A DNA stretch of 64,000 nt from Pseudomonas uvaldensis. Lineage in GTDB: Bacteria > Pseudomonadota > Gammaproteobacteria > Pseudomonadales > Pseudomonadaceae. This document shows, piece after piece, positions 37,527 through 46,226 of this stretch (positions within the stretch are counted from its first letter, which is position 1; each line of letters opens with the position of its first letter). The stretch lies in contig NZ_JAIWKS010000001.1 of NCBI RefSeq assembly GCF_021271205.1, positions 682,001 through 746,000 on the forward strand. Reading direction: 5' to 3'. The translations under genes were made by a program, and so were the position numbers. The notes beneath the pieces were generated by a model, which saw only the letters and a list, made by a program, of their open reading frames with translations, ran no database searches and was not told the DNA's origin.

Positions 37527-38795
37527 TTAGTAGTCGTCATCCACCGGCAGCGCTTCGCTTCTCATGAGCAACGGATGCGCGCGTTGCACTGCCAGCGGCT
37601 TATCCTCCGGCAGCGCCTGATCGTCTGTGGAGTACTTCACCTGCTGAATCCCGTGGTAGACGAGGCTGTCACTGACATACTCAATGCAGGGCCCCTCGGA
37701 TGCCTTGGGGCCTCTGATCATATAGCCGTTCTGAATCCTTCCAATCAAAGCGGTGGCAGCGCAGGCAACGTGCGAGAACAAGACGATGTTGCTACCGTCG
37801 CTTTCCTGCACCGACTTGAAGATCACACCGTCAATTCGAGGCTTGCAGTGGGTTGCTAGGTATTCAGCGATGACTTGAGTGGTCAGATAATCTCGCTCTG
37901 CTCCAGGAAGCACAGGCACCGTGATTGCGTCATGCAGGTACCTCAGGAAATCTCGACGACCCACCTTCGAATGGTATTTGGAGTCGAAGAAGCTTGGCAT
38001 GGGCCCGAGGTCAGCTTTTTCGAAGCGTCCGAAATCCAACACCTTGACCTCCCTGACCAACCTGAACTCGCCACTGACCACGGTGCCGCCGACCGGGGGG
38101 CGGAGCTCGGCGACACAGGTCTTGCGCTCGAAGGCTCCGTAGAAGGCAGGGACACCTGCCGGGTTCATCCTGCCTTCACCTGCTCGCTCCTTAGGAGGCG
38201 CACCGAGATTACGCGCAGGATCAGCTGTGATCTCGGAGACGCTTTCCGAACTCATGCAGGTTCGGGCGCGGTAGATCGGTGGAGAACCTTTAGGTGTAAG
38301 CAATCGCACCACAGCATGCTCATCAGATGAGGCTGAGTACTTGTCCAGATCTTTGAAGATCCAGTCCAGAAACGCCTTGGCGCTGTCGTTGAAGAAGCGG
38401 ATTCCATGCTTCATGCCTTCCTGGAACTCGCACCATTGGTGGCCGATGTCATCCAATCTGAAACGTTGCCGGGAGTACTGAATATCGTCGCTGTATGACG
38501 TCAGGCGCCGGCTCACTGCAGCCACGATCGGCTCGATGTTGTCGCAGCCAAAGATTTCGCTCACCCAGTGCTCGATGCTCTCGCCTTCTTGGTGGTCAAC
38601 CCGCCCACCGTTCCAACGCCAAACGTGATCACCTTCTGTGATGTATGTACCAAGGATTTCGGTGACACGAGAGACGATCTCAGCGAGTGGCGCGCACTTG
38701 CGTTTCGAGTCGCAAAGGCTGCACTGAGAGGACGCCCCACTGCGCTGGATCTGCCGTCCTAGAAAAGGGTCGTGCACGCACTGGTAACACACCAT
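37527..38795 (-). CDS. HEPN-associated N-terminal domain plus RES domain protein
   Basis: 422 residues from ATG 38795 (GAGG about 9 bases upstream; ATG 38834 has no such signal). The N-terminal 40 residues hold a CxxC...CxxC zinc-ribbon-like motif (MVCYQCVHDP, QCSLC) as in proteins annotated with a HEPN-associated N-terminal domain. The C-terminal part is a RES domain: 'IYRARTCMSS', 'GVPAFYGAFERKTCVAELRP', 'VLDFGRFEK' and 'KSVQESDGSNIVLFS'. RES toxins degrade NAD+ by phosphorolysis. This one is about twice the length of canonical RES toxins. It diverges from a DUF2384 gene. A toxin or defence role is inferred. Confidence 0.78.
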   Translation of the reverse strand: MVCYQCVHDPFLGRQIQRSGASSQCSLCDSKRKCAPLAEIVSRVTEILGTYITEGDHVWRWNGGRVDHQEGESIEHWVSEIFGCDNIEPIVAAVSRRLTSYSDDIQYSRQRFRLDDIGHQWCEFQEGMKHGIRFFNDSAKAFLDWIFKDLDKYSASSDEHAVVRLLTPKGSPPIYRARTCMSSESVSEITADPARNLGAPPKERAGEGRMNPAGVPAFYGAFERKTCVAELRPPVGGTVVSGEFRLVREVKVLDFGRFEKADLGPMPSFFDSKYHSKVGRRDFLRYLHDAITVPVLPGAERDYLTTQVIAEYLATHCKPRIDGVIFKSVQESDGSNIVLFSHVACAATALIGRIQNGYMIRGPKASEGPCIEYVSDSLVYHGIQQVKYSTDDQALPEDKPLAVQRAHPLLMRSEALPVDDDY

Positions 38796-39043
38796 CGTGA
38801 TAGCCTCGCCGTCCTTCACATTTTCCTTTCGCATGGTGCTGGCAGTACCTGAGCCTGTTCATCAAGAGGGGCATGATGGCTGAAGCGCCGCGATTGGAAT
38901 ACCATCCAAAACGGCTCAAGGCCCAAATTGCTCTGAAGTGACCGTTGCCCTCCACATCGGACAGGGTGCCCTCTAATGCGCTGTCAGATACCCGATCTGG
39001 GCGCTTCCATACTCCAGACATCGAGCCCACTCAAGGAATCGAC

Positions 39044-39400
39044 ATGCTGATCGAGTTCGACCTGAACCATAATGACGCGCAGGCGCTGTTGCACCATTGC
39101 AAAGAGCACCAGCCAAGCTCTGGTGATTTCCGAGAAAATGCTCGCCTGAGAGAGGCCTTGGAAGTGCTCGCAGAAGCCATCAATGACGCGATGAGTCCAA
39201 GGGAGGAAAGCCCGGAGTCGTCGGAATCGATTGACCCACGGTTGCTTGATGCAGCGATGGCAATCTTCGGCGACAAGAAAAGTGCGGTGGACTGGCTATC
39301 GAAACCCTTACTAGCGTTAGGAGCGAAACGCCCGAGGGATGCCCACATCGACGACGCCTTGACGCTTCTCGCGCGCATTGAGCATGGGTTCGGTGCCTGA
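39044..39400 (+). CDS. DUF2384 (Xre/MbcA/ParS toxin-binding) domain protein, candidate antitoxin
   Basis: 118 residues from ATG 39044 with GGAA upstream. The C-terminal 55 residues match the Xre/MbcA/ParS toxin-binding pattern: AMAIFGDKKSAVDWLSKPLL, then ALGAKRP and the end 'LLARIEHGFGA'. In RES-Xre pairs this domain plugs the RES active site. The N-terminal half (LNHNDAQALLHHCKEHQPSS) is not an HTH, so it may not bind DNA as Xre does. It is divergent from the RES gene and 64 bp before the viroplasmin-GIY-YIG gene. Confidence 0.72.
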   Translation: MLIEFDLNHNDAQALLHHCKEHQPSSGDFRENARLREALEVLAEAINDAMSPREESPESSESIDPRLLDAAMAIFGDKKSAVDWLSKPLLALGAKRPRDAHIDDALTLLARIEHGFGA

Positions 39401-39464
39401 AAGCATTGCGAGGTCTGCAGATCACCCCGCAGGCGGATTAAGTGATTCAGGGAGGTTGCACAGG

Positions 39465-40367
39465 ATGGCCAAGAAGCCGAAGTTCTACGCTGTTGTCCAC
39501 GGACGGAAACTCGGGATTTTCAATAGCTGGGAAGGTGGGGCTCGCTTGTCCATTGACCGCTTTCCGGAAGCGAAACACCAGTCGTTCGCAACGCTTGAGC
39601 TCGCTGAGGAGTGGTACCGCCAGAACACCCCCACGCCAGGCTCGAACCACTCACCGGTTCTTCACTTCAGCACGCAAACGTCCGCGCAACTGCCGACCGT
39701 CATTCCACAACAGCCTCAACAGCCGCCCCTGGACGGCGTGGTTGCCAAGGACTATGTCGTCTATCTGATCATTGATCCCGTAACGGAGGAGCCGTTCTAC
39801 GTGGGGCAGACAGGCGACTTCGAAGGCCGGCAGCGAGGCCATCTTGGGAAAGCCAACCACGACTGCAAACGCGCGGCAGCCAAGATCGCCCAGATACTCG
39901 ATGCCGGGATGACCCCAGCATTCAAAGTCGTGGAAACCTGCGAATCTGAAGAGGCCTCATTGGAGGCCGAGACACGCTGGATCGAGCACTGTACCGCCAG
40001 GGGTATCACGGTTTGGAACCGCACGAGGGAGCATCGACAAATCCAGGCATTACACATGAAGCCCAGAATCGAGTTTGATCGAATTATCGGGGACGGCCCC
40101 TTCACCCTCGGCCCCTATCCATACGACTCCAGGTTTGAGCTGAAGAGCAAGCTCAATGCCTTCCTGGCCAAGTCTACCCATGGTGCGATGCAGCTGGGCA
40201 TGGCCACCGAGAAGCTCAGGTTGATCTGGAGACTCACCCGCCAGGCAGGGGAAGTGAGCGAATTTCGCATCGTTAAGAACGCATCCAAGCATCAGCTCGA
40301 AGCAGTCCTCGTGTCCGGATCAACCGTGAACTTTGACTACGGCGCCGCGATCGACCGCCTCCCCTGA
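39465..40367 (+). CDS. Viroplasmin (RNase H1 N-terminal type) - GIY-YIG nuclease fusion
   Basis: 300 residues from ATG 39465 (GGGAGG upstream). Residues 4-52 (KFYAVVHGRKLGIFNSWEGG) are a viroplasmin domain, the RNA-DNA hybrid-binding module found at the N-terminus of many RNase H1 proteins. After a Pro/Gln-rich linker, residues 97-187 form a GIY-YIG nuclease core: VYLIID (GIY position), PFYVGQT (YIG position), Arg119-125 region, Glu168-169 in 'LEAETRWIEH' and Asn185. The C-terminal 110 residues are unassigned. No RNase H catalytic domain is present. Hybrid- or nick-directed cutting is an inference. Confidence 0.76.
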   Translation: MAKKPKFYAVVHGRKLGIFNSWEGGARLSIDRFPEAKHQSFATLELAEEWYRQNTPTPGSNHSPVLHFSTQTSAQLPTVIPQQPQQPPLDGVVAKDYVVYLIIDPVTEEPFYVGQTGDFEGRQRGHLGKANHDCKRAAAKIAQILDAGMTPAFKVVETCESEEASLEAETRWIEHCTARGITVWNRTREHRQIQALHMKPRIEFDRIIGDGPFTLGPYPYDSRFELKSKLNAFLAKSTHGAMQLGMATEKLRLIWRLTRQAGEVSEFRIVKNASKHQLEAVLVSGSTVNFDYGAAIDRLP

Positions 40368-40442
40368 CCTGCTGCAACCAGGTGACTAGAGCCCCCTCCA
40401 GCACCTTATCCGAGCGCGTAGAAGAAGCGCACCTGATGCACC

Positions 40443-41234
40443 TCAGTCACCTTCTCTAAAGACCGGATTATCCAAGCCTAGGAAATCCGCCATCCAAGTT
40501 CGCTCCTCGTCACTGGGCTCGTAAGAATAAGCAGTCTTACCCTCGACTTGTTCAGGCAGTTCACGCCAATATCTTGGTTCAGCCACACTATCCAAAAATA
40601 CTAGCTCGCAGGATACATAGCACATCCATATCCCTCCAGTCAGGAACTGAATATTTAACTGCAACGATTCCTCAGTGCCAGTGTATTCACGAATGGGTGT
40701 GAACTGCTTATGCAAAGTTCCAATATGCGTAAACTCCCGACTCAGCAAGCCGTAGATGTGGCCGAATGGAGGGAAGACGCGTTTGGCACTGGAAACGGCG
40801 CGCGGAGACTCAAATTTGTGCTCTTGGTACTTTTGAAAGTCTTCCGGAAATTGCATGAGATGCAGGGCTACGGCCATGGTTTCAATGGCTGAGCGCACGA
40901 CCGGCCCAGGCTGCAAAACGAAGCCACCTCGAAGCATGTAGGCCGCGCCAACCATGGAGTTCAGCGCATTGGAGAGGAGCTCTGCACATGCCATGCGAAG
41001 CTTATCTTCATTGCGTTCGGCCCTAAACATCCCCGAAGCCCAGATAGCGGAGCAATGGGCAAAAAGTGCACTCATTTTTTCAAGGTCAGCACTATGTAGC
41101 GCATCAAAACCTTTAGCAATTCTATCAGCATCGCGAGTTATCTGATTAATGAGCATTGACCTACGAAACTCGTATATCTTCTCGTTAGCTGGATTAAAAA
41201 CCACTGCACAAGTATCAGGATGCTGTTCCCACAT
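40443..41234 (-). CDS. Uncharacterised helical protein, DUF5677/HEPN-like
   Basis: 263 residues, AAGGA 8 bases before ATG 41234. The mid-region 'AYMLRGGFVLQPGPVVRSAIETMAVALHLM' looks like the helical core of DUF5677-type proteins (R-S-A-x-E-x-x-x-x-x-x-x-L), a HEPN-like all-helical fold. A second helix pair holds 'GGIWMCYVSCELVFLDSVAE'. I cannot see a definite catalytic R-x4-6-H. Adjacent to the GIY-YIG gene, convergent with it. Confidence 0.55.
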   Translation of the reverse strand: MWEQHPDTCAVVFNPANEKIYEFRRSMLINQITRDADRIAKGFDALHSADLEKMSALFAHCSAIWASGMFRAERNEDKLRMACAELLSNALNSMVGAAYMLRGGFVLQPGPVVRSAIETMAVALHLMQFPEDFQKYQEHKFESPRAVSSAKRVFPPFGHIYGLLSREFTHIGTLHKQFTPIREYTGTEESLQLNIQFLTGGIWMCYVSCELVFLDSVAEPRYWRELPEQVEGKTAYSYEPSDEERTWMADFLGLDNPVFREGD

Positions 41235-41681
41235 AGATAATTCCTTGTTTGTTAAGAGTCTTCAACCTGCGACGCTGATACCTTTAATCCGCCACCCCAT
41301 GTAAGCGAACCGGCTCAGGCAATAGGGTGCTGAAGCCAATAAGAATATAATTCCGCGATCAATATCAGCAGTACCCGTCCTGTGAAGCATAGCTAGCAAC
41401 CCAAGACAGTTTTCCCGTTGCCCCCTGTACGATGACTTCCATCAGGGCAGCCGAAAAAATCCCCCTCATGGTCAAGCCTGGCATGCTGGCAAGCCTGTCC
41501 AGCTGGCAAATCTCTGAGTATTGATCAGCACCAGAAGCGATGCTACCGTACCGACCACGGTCTTCCTGGATCGAGCGGTCGGCATGCAAAGCCTTTGCGC
41601 CTCAGGTGTTTCTCCCCTTCTTTCGCACGCACTTCGACAATTGTCAGCGGGCAGCCGACACCGTGACATTGGAGAATTGCC
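41235..41681. other. Divergent non-coding region
   Basis: 447 bp between the HEPN-like gene and the recombinase-like gene. Only out-of-frame short open frames occur, overlapping on both strands. I see no gene. Confidence 0.45.
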
Positions 41682-42749
41682 ATGCGCGTTGCGGTCTATC
41701 CCGAAGATCTGCTCCCCCAAGCCGCCTTCAAAAAACTCGCCAAAATCATCCAGAAACGATGGCCAGGCCAATCACCCGTCCAGCTCTCTTTTGCCCGAGA
41801 GACCCTGTCCAAGGGACTAGGGTACGCCAATTACGACGATCTCATGAAAGAGTCCGTCATCTGGCCTCGGGATGCAGAAACGCCTGCCCTGAGTGCTACG
41901 CACACCCAGCTCGCGGCTGAAATTTCTTCGGTATTGGCCTTGGCCAACGACACCTCAGTACCGCGCAGTGTGCTTGACCCTTTTGTCGAGACGCTCCCGT
42001 TGAAAACGCTTAGCACGTTCAAGGGGGCTTCCTCACGAGGCGTGGAGGTGACCAAGATCCCAATGCCTGATTTAGACCAGACTGAAATCTGTCCTGTGAA
42101 CACCACCGCCCCAGAGTCAGAAGTCCCGCGCTACACGTGTCGACCTATAACGCACAAGCCATCGAAGCTCCAGGCCATTTCGTTAGGACTGGATGTCTTC
42201 ACTCACAGTGATGCGATCAAGCGGATCGTCGAAAACTCAGGAAGCCTTCGCGACCGGAGCCTTTTTGCATTGCTGGAGGCAGGGCTTCGGGGGCACGTCA
42301 TCCTTGGTGCCAAGGTTTCCCAGGTTGTCAGCTTGGAAACCCAAATGCCTTCGAGCAAAGAGATATCCATTGAGATCACAAAAGCGAAACCACCACTACT
42401 TCTTGCGAACACAGCAGTAATCGAGAAGTACATCAGGGAGGAAAATCTCTCTGCCGATGACTATCTCTTCCCGAATGATGACCGGAAGCAACCCATGTCG
42501 ACATCGCAACTGCTTCGGATTTTTCAGGCGTGGGAACGAGAAGCTCAACTCCCCCGCTCAACACTCACGCCGAGCACCTTGAGACGGGCAGCTATGGCAC
42601 AGCTTGCAGCGTCCCCCCCACCGCAACAGCTTGGCGAGCGAATCGCCGATCAGCTGGGTCACTCCTCCAGTTCCATGGCCGAACACTACGTTTCACTCAC
42701 TACGACAGGCGCTAATGCGGCCTGGAAAACCAAGAAGCGTCGTACCTAA
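41682..42749 (+). CDS. Tyrosine-recombinase-like protein with degenerate box II
   Basis: 355 residues, GGAG 8 bases before the ATG. The N-terminal domain (VYPEDLLPQAAFKKLAKIIQ) is found on other island-borne integrase-like proteins. Residues 185-340 follow the tyrosine recombinase fold: Arg203 in 'LLEAGLRGHVI', a degenerate box II 'TPSTLRRAAM' where the first His is Ser298 but Arg301 is kept, His327 in 'DQLGHSSSSM' and Tyr336. A missing His lowers but need not abolish activity. Distance from the tRNA-Gly (7 kb) makes it an unusual island integrase. Confidence 0.68.
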   Translation: MRVAVYPEDLLPQAAFKKLAKIIQKRWPGQSPVQLSFARETLSKGLGYANYDDLMKESVIWPRDAETPALSATHTQLAAEISSVLALANDTSVPRSVLDPFVETLPLKTLSTFKGASSRGVEVTKIPMPDLDQTEICPVNTTAPESEVPRYTCRPITHKPSKLQAISLGLDVFTHSDAIKRIVENSGSLRDRSLFALLEAGLRGHVILGAKVSQVVSLETQMPSSKEISIEITKAKPPLLLANTAVIEKYIREENLSADDYLFPNDDRKQPMSTSQLLRIFQAWEREAQLPRSTLTPSTLRRAAMAQLAASPPPQQLGERIADQLGHSSSSMAEHYVSLTTTGANAAWKTKKRRT

Positions 42750-42806
42750 ATAAGGCGGGCTACGTGCGACGGTAGGTAACCAGGCCCCCGTGGCCTTCTA
42801 CCCAGG

Positions 42807-42839
42807 CCGTCTCTACCTTAACTCGCAAGGTAGAGACGG
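42807..42839. terminator. Perfect 13-bp hairpin between convergent genes
   Basis: ccgtctctacctt and aaggtagagacgg pair perfectly around a 7-base loop. No T run follows on either strand, so it may be a weak terminator or another structured element. Confidence 0.5.
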
Positions 42840-42923
42840 TGCCGTGCCGATATAGCGATCAAAGGTGAATCACACCGTCTTGAGTTACCTTATATTCCTG
42901 ACCGAGCTTACGGTGGCGAGTAG

Positions 42924-44222
42924 TCACTCACTGGCTTGAAAGGCAAACTTCTGAGCAATGTACTTCGCCGAGCTCTCTATATAGGGAAACACGGTACTTT
43001 CATTTATATTCAACCGATCTAGCTCTTTCAAAATACTTCTCTTGTTCGTTACCGCTATGCGGTGAAGCGTGATATCAGAAGTACCTTCCTCATCCAGCAC
43101 CGCTTCATCACCGAACAGAAGGAAAGCTCCCGACTGAAATGAGATTCTGCTATTGGTGTGTTTTCCTTTGACGCACAACACGGAGCGAAGATGCCCAGGT
43201 TCTAAGCGGGGTTCAAAGAATGGCTTTTCTTCCTTGATAAAATGAAGCAACTGCTTCAATGCCCGCTGATCGTTAAAACCATCTACATCTTCAGAATCGA
43301 ATGTGATTGAGTCCCTTACGCCTTTCGACAAACGAGACAGGTTAGCAATACAGCTAGCCGTATCAGAATCGAAGTATTTTATATAACCAGGATCCATGGA
43401 GAGCACGACGACCTCTCCAGCATCATCTAAGTGGCTCTTACAGCAGAAGTACAACCCGATCAATGGGTTAGATGTGATATCGAGTAATCGTGTCGGCAGC
43501 GAATAATGCTGCATCCGAACCAAGCGATCCAAGGTATAGATATCGCCACTGAAATCCAGGGAGTTGGAAACCAGAAGTTCCCGATACATCCTATCTTCAG
43601 CATCTCGGTATACGAAGTTACCATCTTGATCCCTGCGAAAAATCGAGGGCTCCAATCGATACTTTTTGCTGTTCGAGTGCCCTCGATAAAAAACCTCGCG
43701 ACGGCCATGATTTAGTCGAAAAACGTGTTCAATAAAGGCACCGACGCTGTCAGCTTGAGTTTCTGGTGGCGAGGTGGCAGGAAGATCTTCCTTGGTGACT
43801 TTCGAGCCAACCGTCCCTTCCGGCAAAAGACCTGCGTGATGAAGAATGGCAAAAAGGTCTTCGTCCTTGACTGCCCAGTGCGTGCGATTGATCTCCCAAT
43901 CGCGAATATCAAGAGCGGCTTGAAGAGGTCTGATCTGCTCAAACTCAATGGGTGCAATTTGATCATCCATGATCGGTCGAGCAAACAAAACTCTACCGTT
44001 GCTACGAAGCTTTACCTCAAGCTTCCCCACTCTCATGGCATGATGCGTGCCCTCGTAAGCAAACAGGCAAGGGAGCTCCATCAGTGCTTTAAGCTGTGGC
44101 TCTTTGAGCTCTTTGAAACTTGCAGCAATATCATCGTTCGTGTACTCCAGAAAGCGGCTCTTATCATACTCATAGCCGCTGTCCCATGCCCCCTCACGAG
44201 ACGTCACTAGGAAATTATACAT
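42924..44222 (-). CDS. FRG-domain protein
   Basis: 432 residues, GGAAGGAGG upstream of ATG 44222. The FRG domain (named for its F-R-G motif) lies near 165-290: 'VFYRGHSNSKKYRLEPSIFR', then 'LVRMQHYSLPTRLLDITSNP' and 'LIGLYFCCKSH'. FRG-domain proteins occur often in phage-defence islands, but their biochemistry is unknown. It is the next gene downstream of the broken AAA_13 ATPase on the same strand (119-bp gap), so the two probably formed a unit. Confidence 0.8.
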   Translation of the reverse strand: MYNFLVTSREGAWDSGYEYDKSRFLEYTNDDIAASFKELKEPQLKALMELPCLFAYEGTHHAMRVGKLEVKLRSNGRVLFARPIMDDQIAPIEFEQIRPLQAALDIRDWEINRTHWAVKDEDLFAILHHAGLLPEGTVGSKVTKEDLPATSPPETQADSVGAFIEHVFRLNHGRREVFYRGHSNSKKYRLEPSIFRRDQDGNFVYRDAEDRMYRELLVSNSLDFSGDIYTLDRLVRMQHYSLPTRLLDITSNPLIGLYFCCKSHLDDAGEVVVLSMDPGYIKYFDSDTASCIANLSRLSKGVRDSITFDSEDVDGFNDQRALKQLLHFIKEEKPFFEPRLEPGHLRSVLCVKGKHTNSRISFQSGAFLLFGDEAVLDEEGTSDITLHRIAVTNKRSILKELDRLNINESTVFPYIESSAKYIAQKFAFQASE

Positions 44223-44341
44223 AACCCTTACCCCCTCCTTCCTTGGTTAATGCCAATATAACAGGCTACGGAATAAACCTGCTTGCAATTGCCAAAACTG
44301 AGCCTCCACTATTACGACCGGAATTCACATCACCAGCCGAT

Positions 44342-45910
44342 TCAAGCATGCTCCCCCATCATCTTTTCATAGTGCTCTTCAAAACCAGTCCTAACAAAAA
44401 CCTCCCTGAATCGATCCACGTAATGCGATGGCACAATTTCACCAAAATCAGTCAAATTGACTGCGTCGGAATGAGACTCGCGGTTCACGTATCGATAGAG
44501 GGCTTTGAATTCTGCATCCTCGTCAGACAGTGCCATAAGTGCTGCCTGGAGCTCATCCTGCCGATGTACGAAGGTGAAGTAGTACTCTAGAATATTTCGC
44601 ATCATGTTAGGAATAACGCTAGAAGAAGTGCGACCTGCTTGAGCATCTTTGATGGCCTGCCAGAATGATTGATAGTCATTCTGTACGTCACTGGCCTTCA
44701 TCGGTGTGATCATGCTGTGGGCTGCCTTGGTGATCCGGAACAACGAGTATTCGTCGGACTTCCTGAGGTGCTTGAGCATTTCATGAAAGAAGAACAAATT
44801 GTGCGTCAGGATAAATACTTGCTTGAAGCGTTCCTTGGGGCTCAGCACTCGTCTATGGATCATTGTGGCGATGTCGTAAATATAGTTGTGAGAGAGGCTT
44901 GAGATAGGATCGTCAATGACAATGATACGCTCACTTTTGAGCTTGCCACCTTTTTCGTCGAGCTCGCCATTACAGACTTCAAGGAAGTACAGGAATGAGA
45001 TCAGGGTTTTCTCTCCCTCGCTGAGCGTCTTGAATACCCCAGCCTGCTGATCAGGCCGCTGCAGACGGTAGCGCGGCAACTCCCCCTCCTCCCTGACCAC
45101 CACAAAGCCGTTCAGGCCCAATGCGGTAAGCGAGGAGTTAATGCTGTCAATGGATTGATCAATATTCGTGATCTTGGCTTTACTCTCGGCGATGACGTCG
45201 TGGTGAGCTTGTGATTTGAGACGGATCTCATCCGCCAGCTTACGTTTCGCTTCCTTCTTGACCCCAAGCTCCTCGTGCACCTTCCTGGCCGATGCGATAG
45301 CAGCATCGCAACTGGATCTAAAGCAGATCCAGAAGCGTGTCTTGATTTTTTCCAAGTGGTTTTTCTTGTCTTTCACCTTGAGATTGAAAGCATCGATTTT
45401 CCTTTGACCTTCCGCAATCAAGTCGGTGAGATCATCCATGATCAACCCGGTAGGCTCCAGTGCCACGACCATTGAAGGACTGGCCACTTTGGCATCCAGC
45501 TTTTGCGTATTCTGCGAAAGCAGAGTATCGAGTTTCGCAATCAACAGTTGATACTCAGACGCGTCGTATTCGGGACGCTTGAACTGGGTTCTCAAGCGAG
45601 TGACGCCGCCTTCGTACCGCGTTTTGAGGGCTTTCAATTGGGTGATGCGCTGTTCATACGTCTTGTCGAACACCTTCTGGATTTCTTCGTAAAATCCAGA
45701 AGGTAGAGTTTGCTGACAAAAGGGGCACTCCTCCCGCTGCGGGTATTGCAACCCTCGCTTGACCCAATCGGAGTTCCCCAGGTCGGTGATCAAGGCGGAA
45801 AGATAGGAGTCGCCGGAGCCGGCAATGGCCTCCGACAGCAGCGGGCTGGTTTCCACATCCGCTTCCGCAAACCGGATTGTGGGTATACCAGGCAGCTCAG
45901 CATCACTGGC
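44342..45910 (-). pseudogene. AAA_13 (RloC/PrrC-like) ATPase, C-terminal part, split by IS66
   Basis: The larger part of an SMC-like ATPase. From the break: a zinc-hook-like CPFCQQ, coiled coil near 100-270, ABC signature 'TLSEGEKTLISFLYFLEV', Walker B 'RIIVIDDPISSLSHNY', and switch His in 'FILTHNLFFFHEM'. The C-terminus has 'NMMRNILEYYFTF' and 'RYVNRESHSD', typical of AAA_13. The Walker A half lies 4.2 kb away at 50126-50712. The open frame reads 24 codons into the IS end from a TTG at 45982, so a fragment could still be made but lacks Walker A. Confidence 0.9.
45903..45910 (+). repeat. Target-site duplication, left copy (TCACTGGC)
   Basis: The 8 bp directly before the left IS66 end, repeated at 50126-50133. 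Eight bases is the length IS66 elements duplicate. Confidence 0.92.
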
Positions 45911-45934
45911 GTAAGCGTCCGGCAGACACACCTT
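45911..45934 (+). repeat. IS66 left terminal inverted repeat
   Basis: Begins GTAAGCGTCCGG. Matches the complement of the right end at 18 of 24 positions. Confidence 0.9.
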
Positions 45935-46226
45935 GACCACACCATTCTCCCCCGTGCTCCTCAAAACCACGCTCATTTGCAAGGCTTTAGTAAGCGCTTG
46001 GTTAAGTCACCGTGGTTCGGAATTCGCGCTTAGAAAACTCAATAGATAGTGAAGTGGGACGCCTCAGACCTCGGCAGATGGTGCGGATAAGATAAAGATT
46101 CGGTCGTCTTGGATTACCAGACCCATTCTCCGCGCCTTAGCTTCGGTTATCAGCGCCCATTATCAGACTGAGGAGCTTTTTAGCAGGTCAACTCCGAGCG
46201 CGAGAACGTTCGTTCAGCTACTGCCC
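45935..46226. other. IS66 left subterminal region
   Basis: About 290 bp between the left inverted repeat and the end of the reductase gene. No gene is seen. Confidence 0.5.

Noticed and set aside
45911..45982. N-terminal 24 codons of the C-terminal AAA_13 frame as native sequence
   Set aside because: They are encoded by the IS66 left end, not by the interrupted gene.
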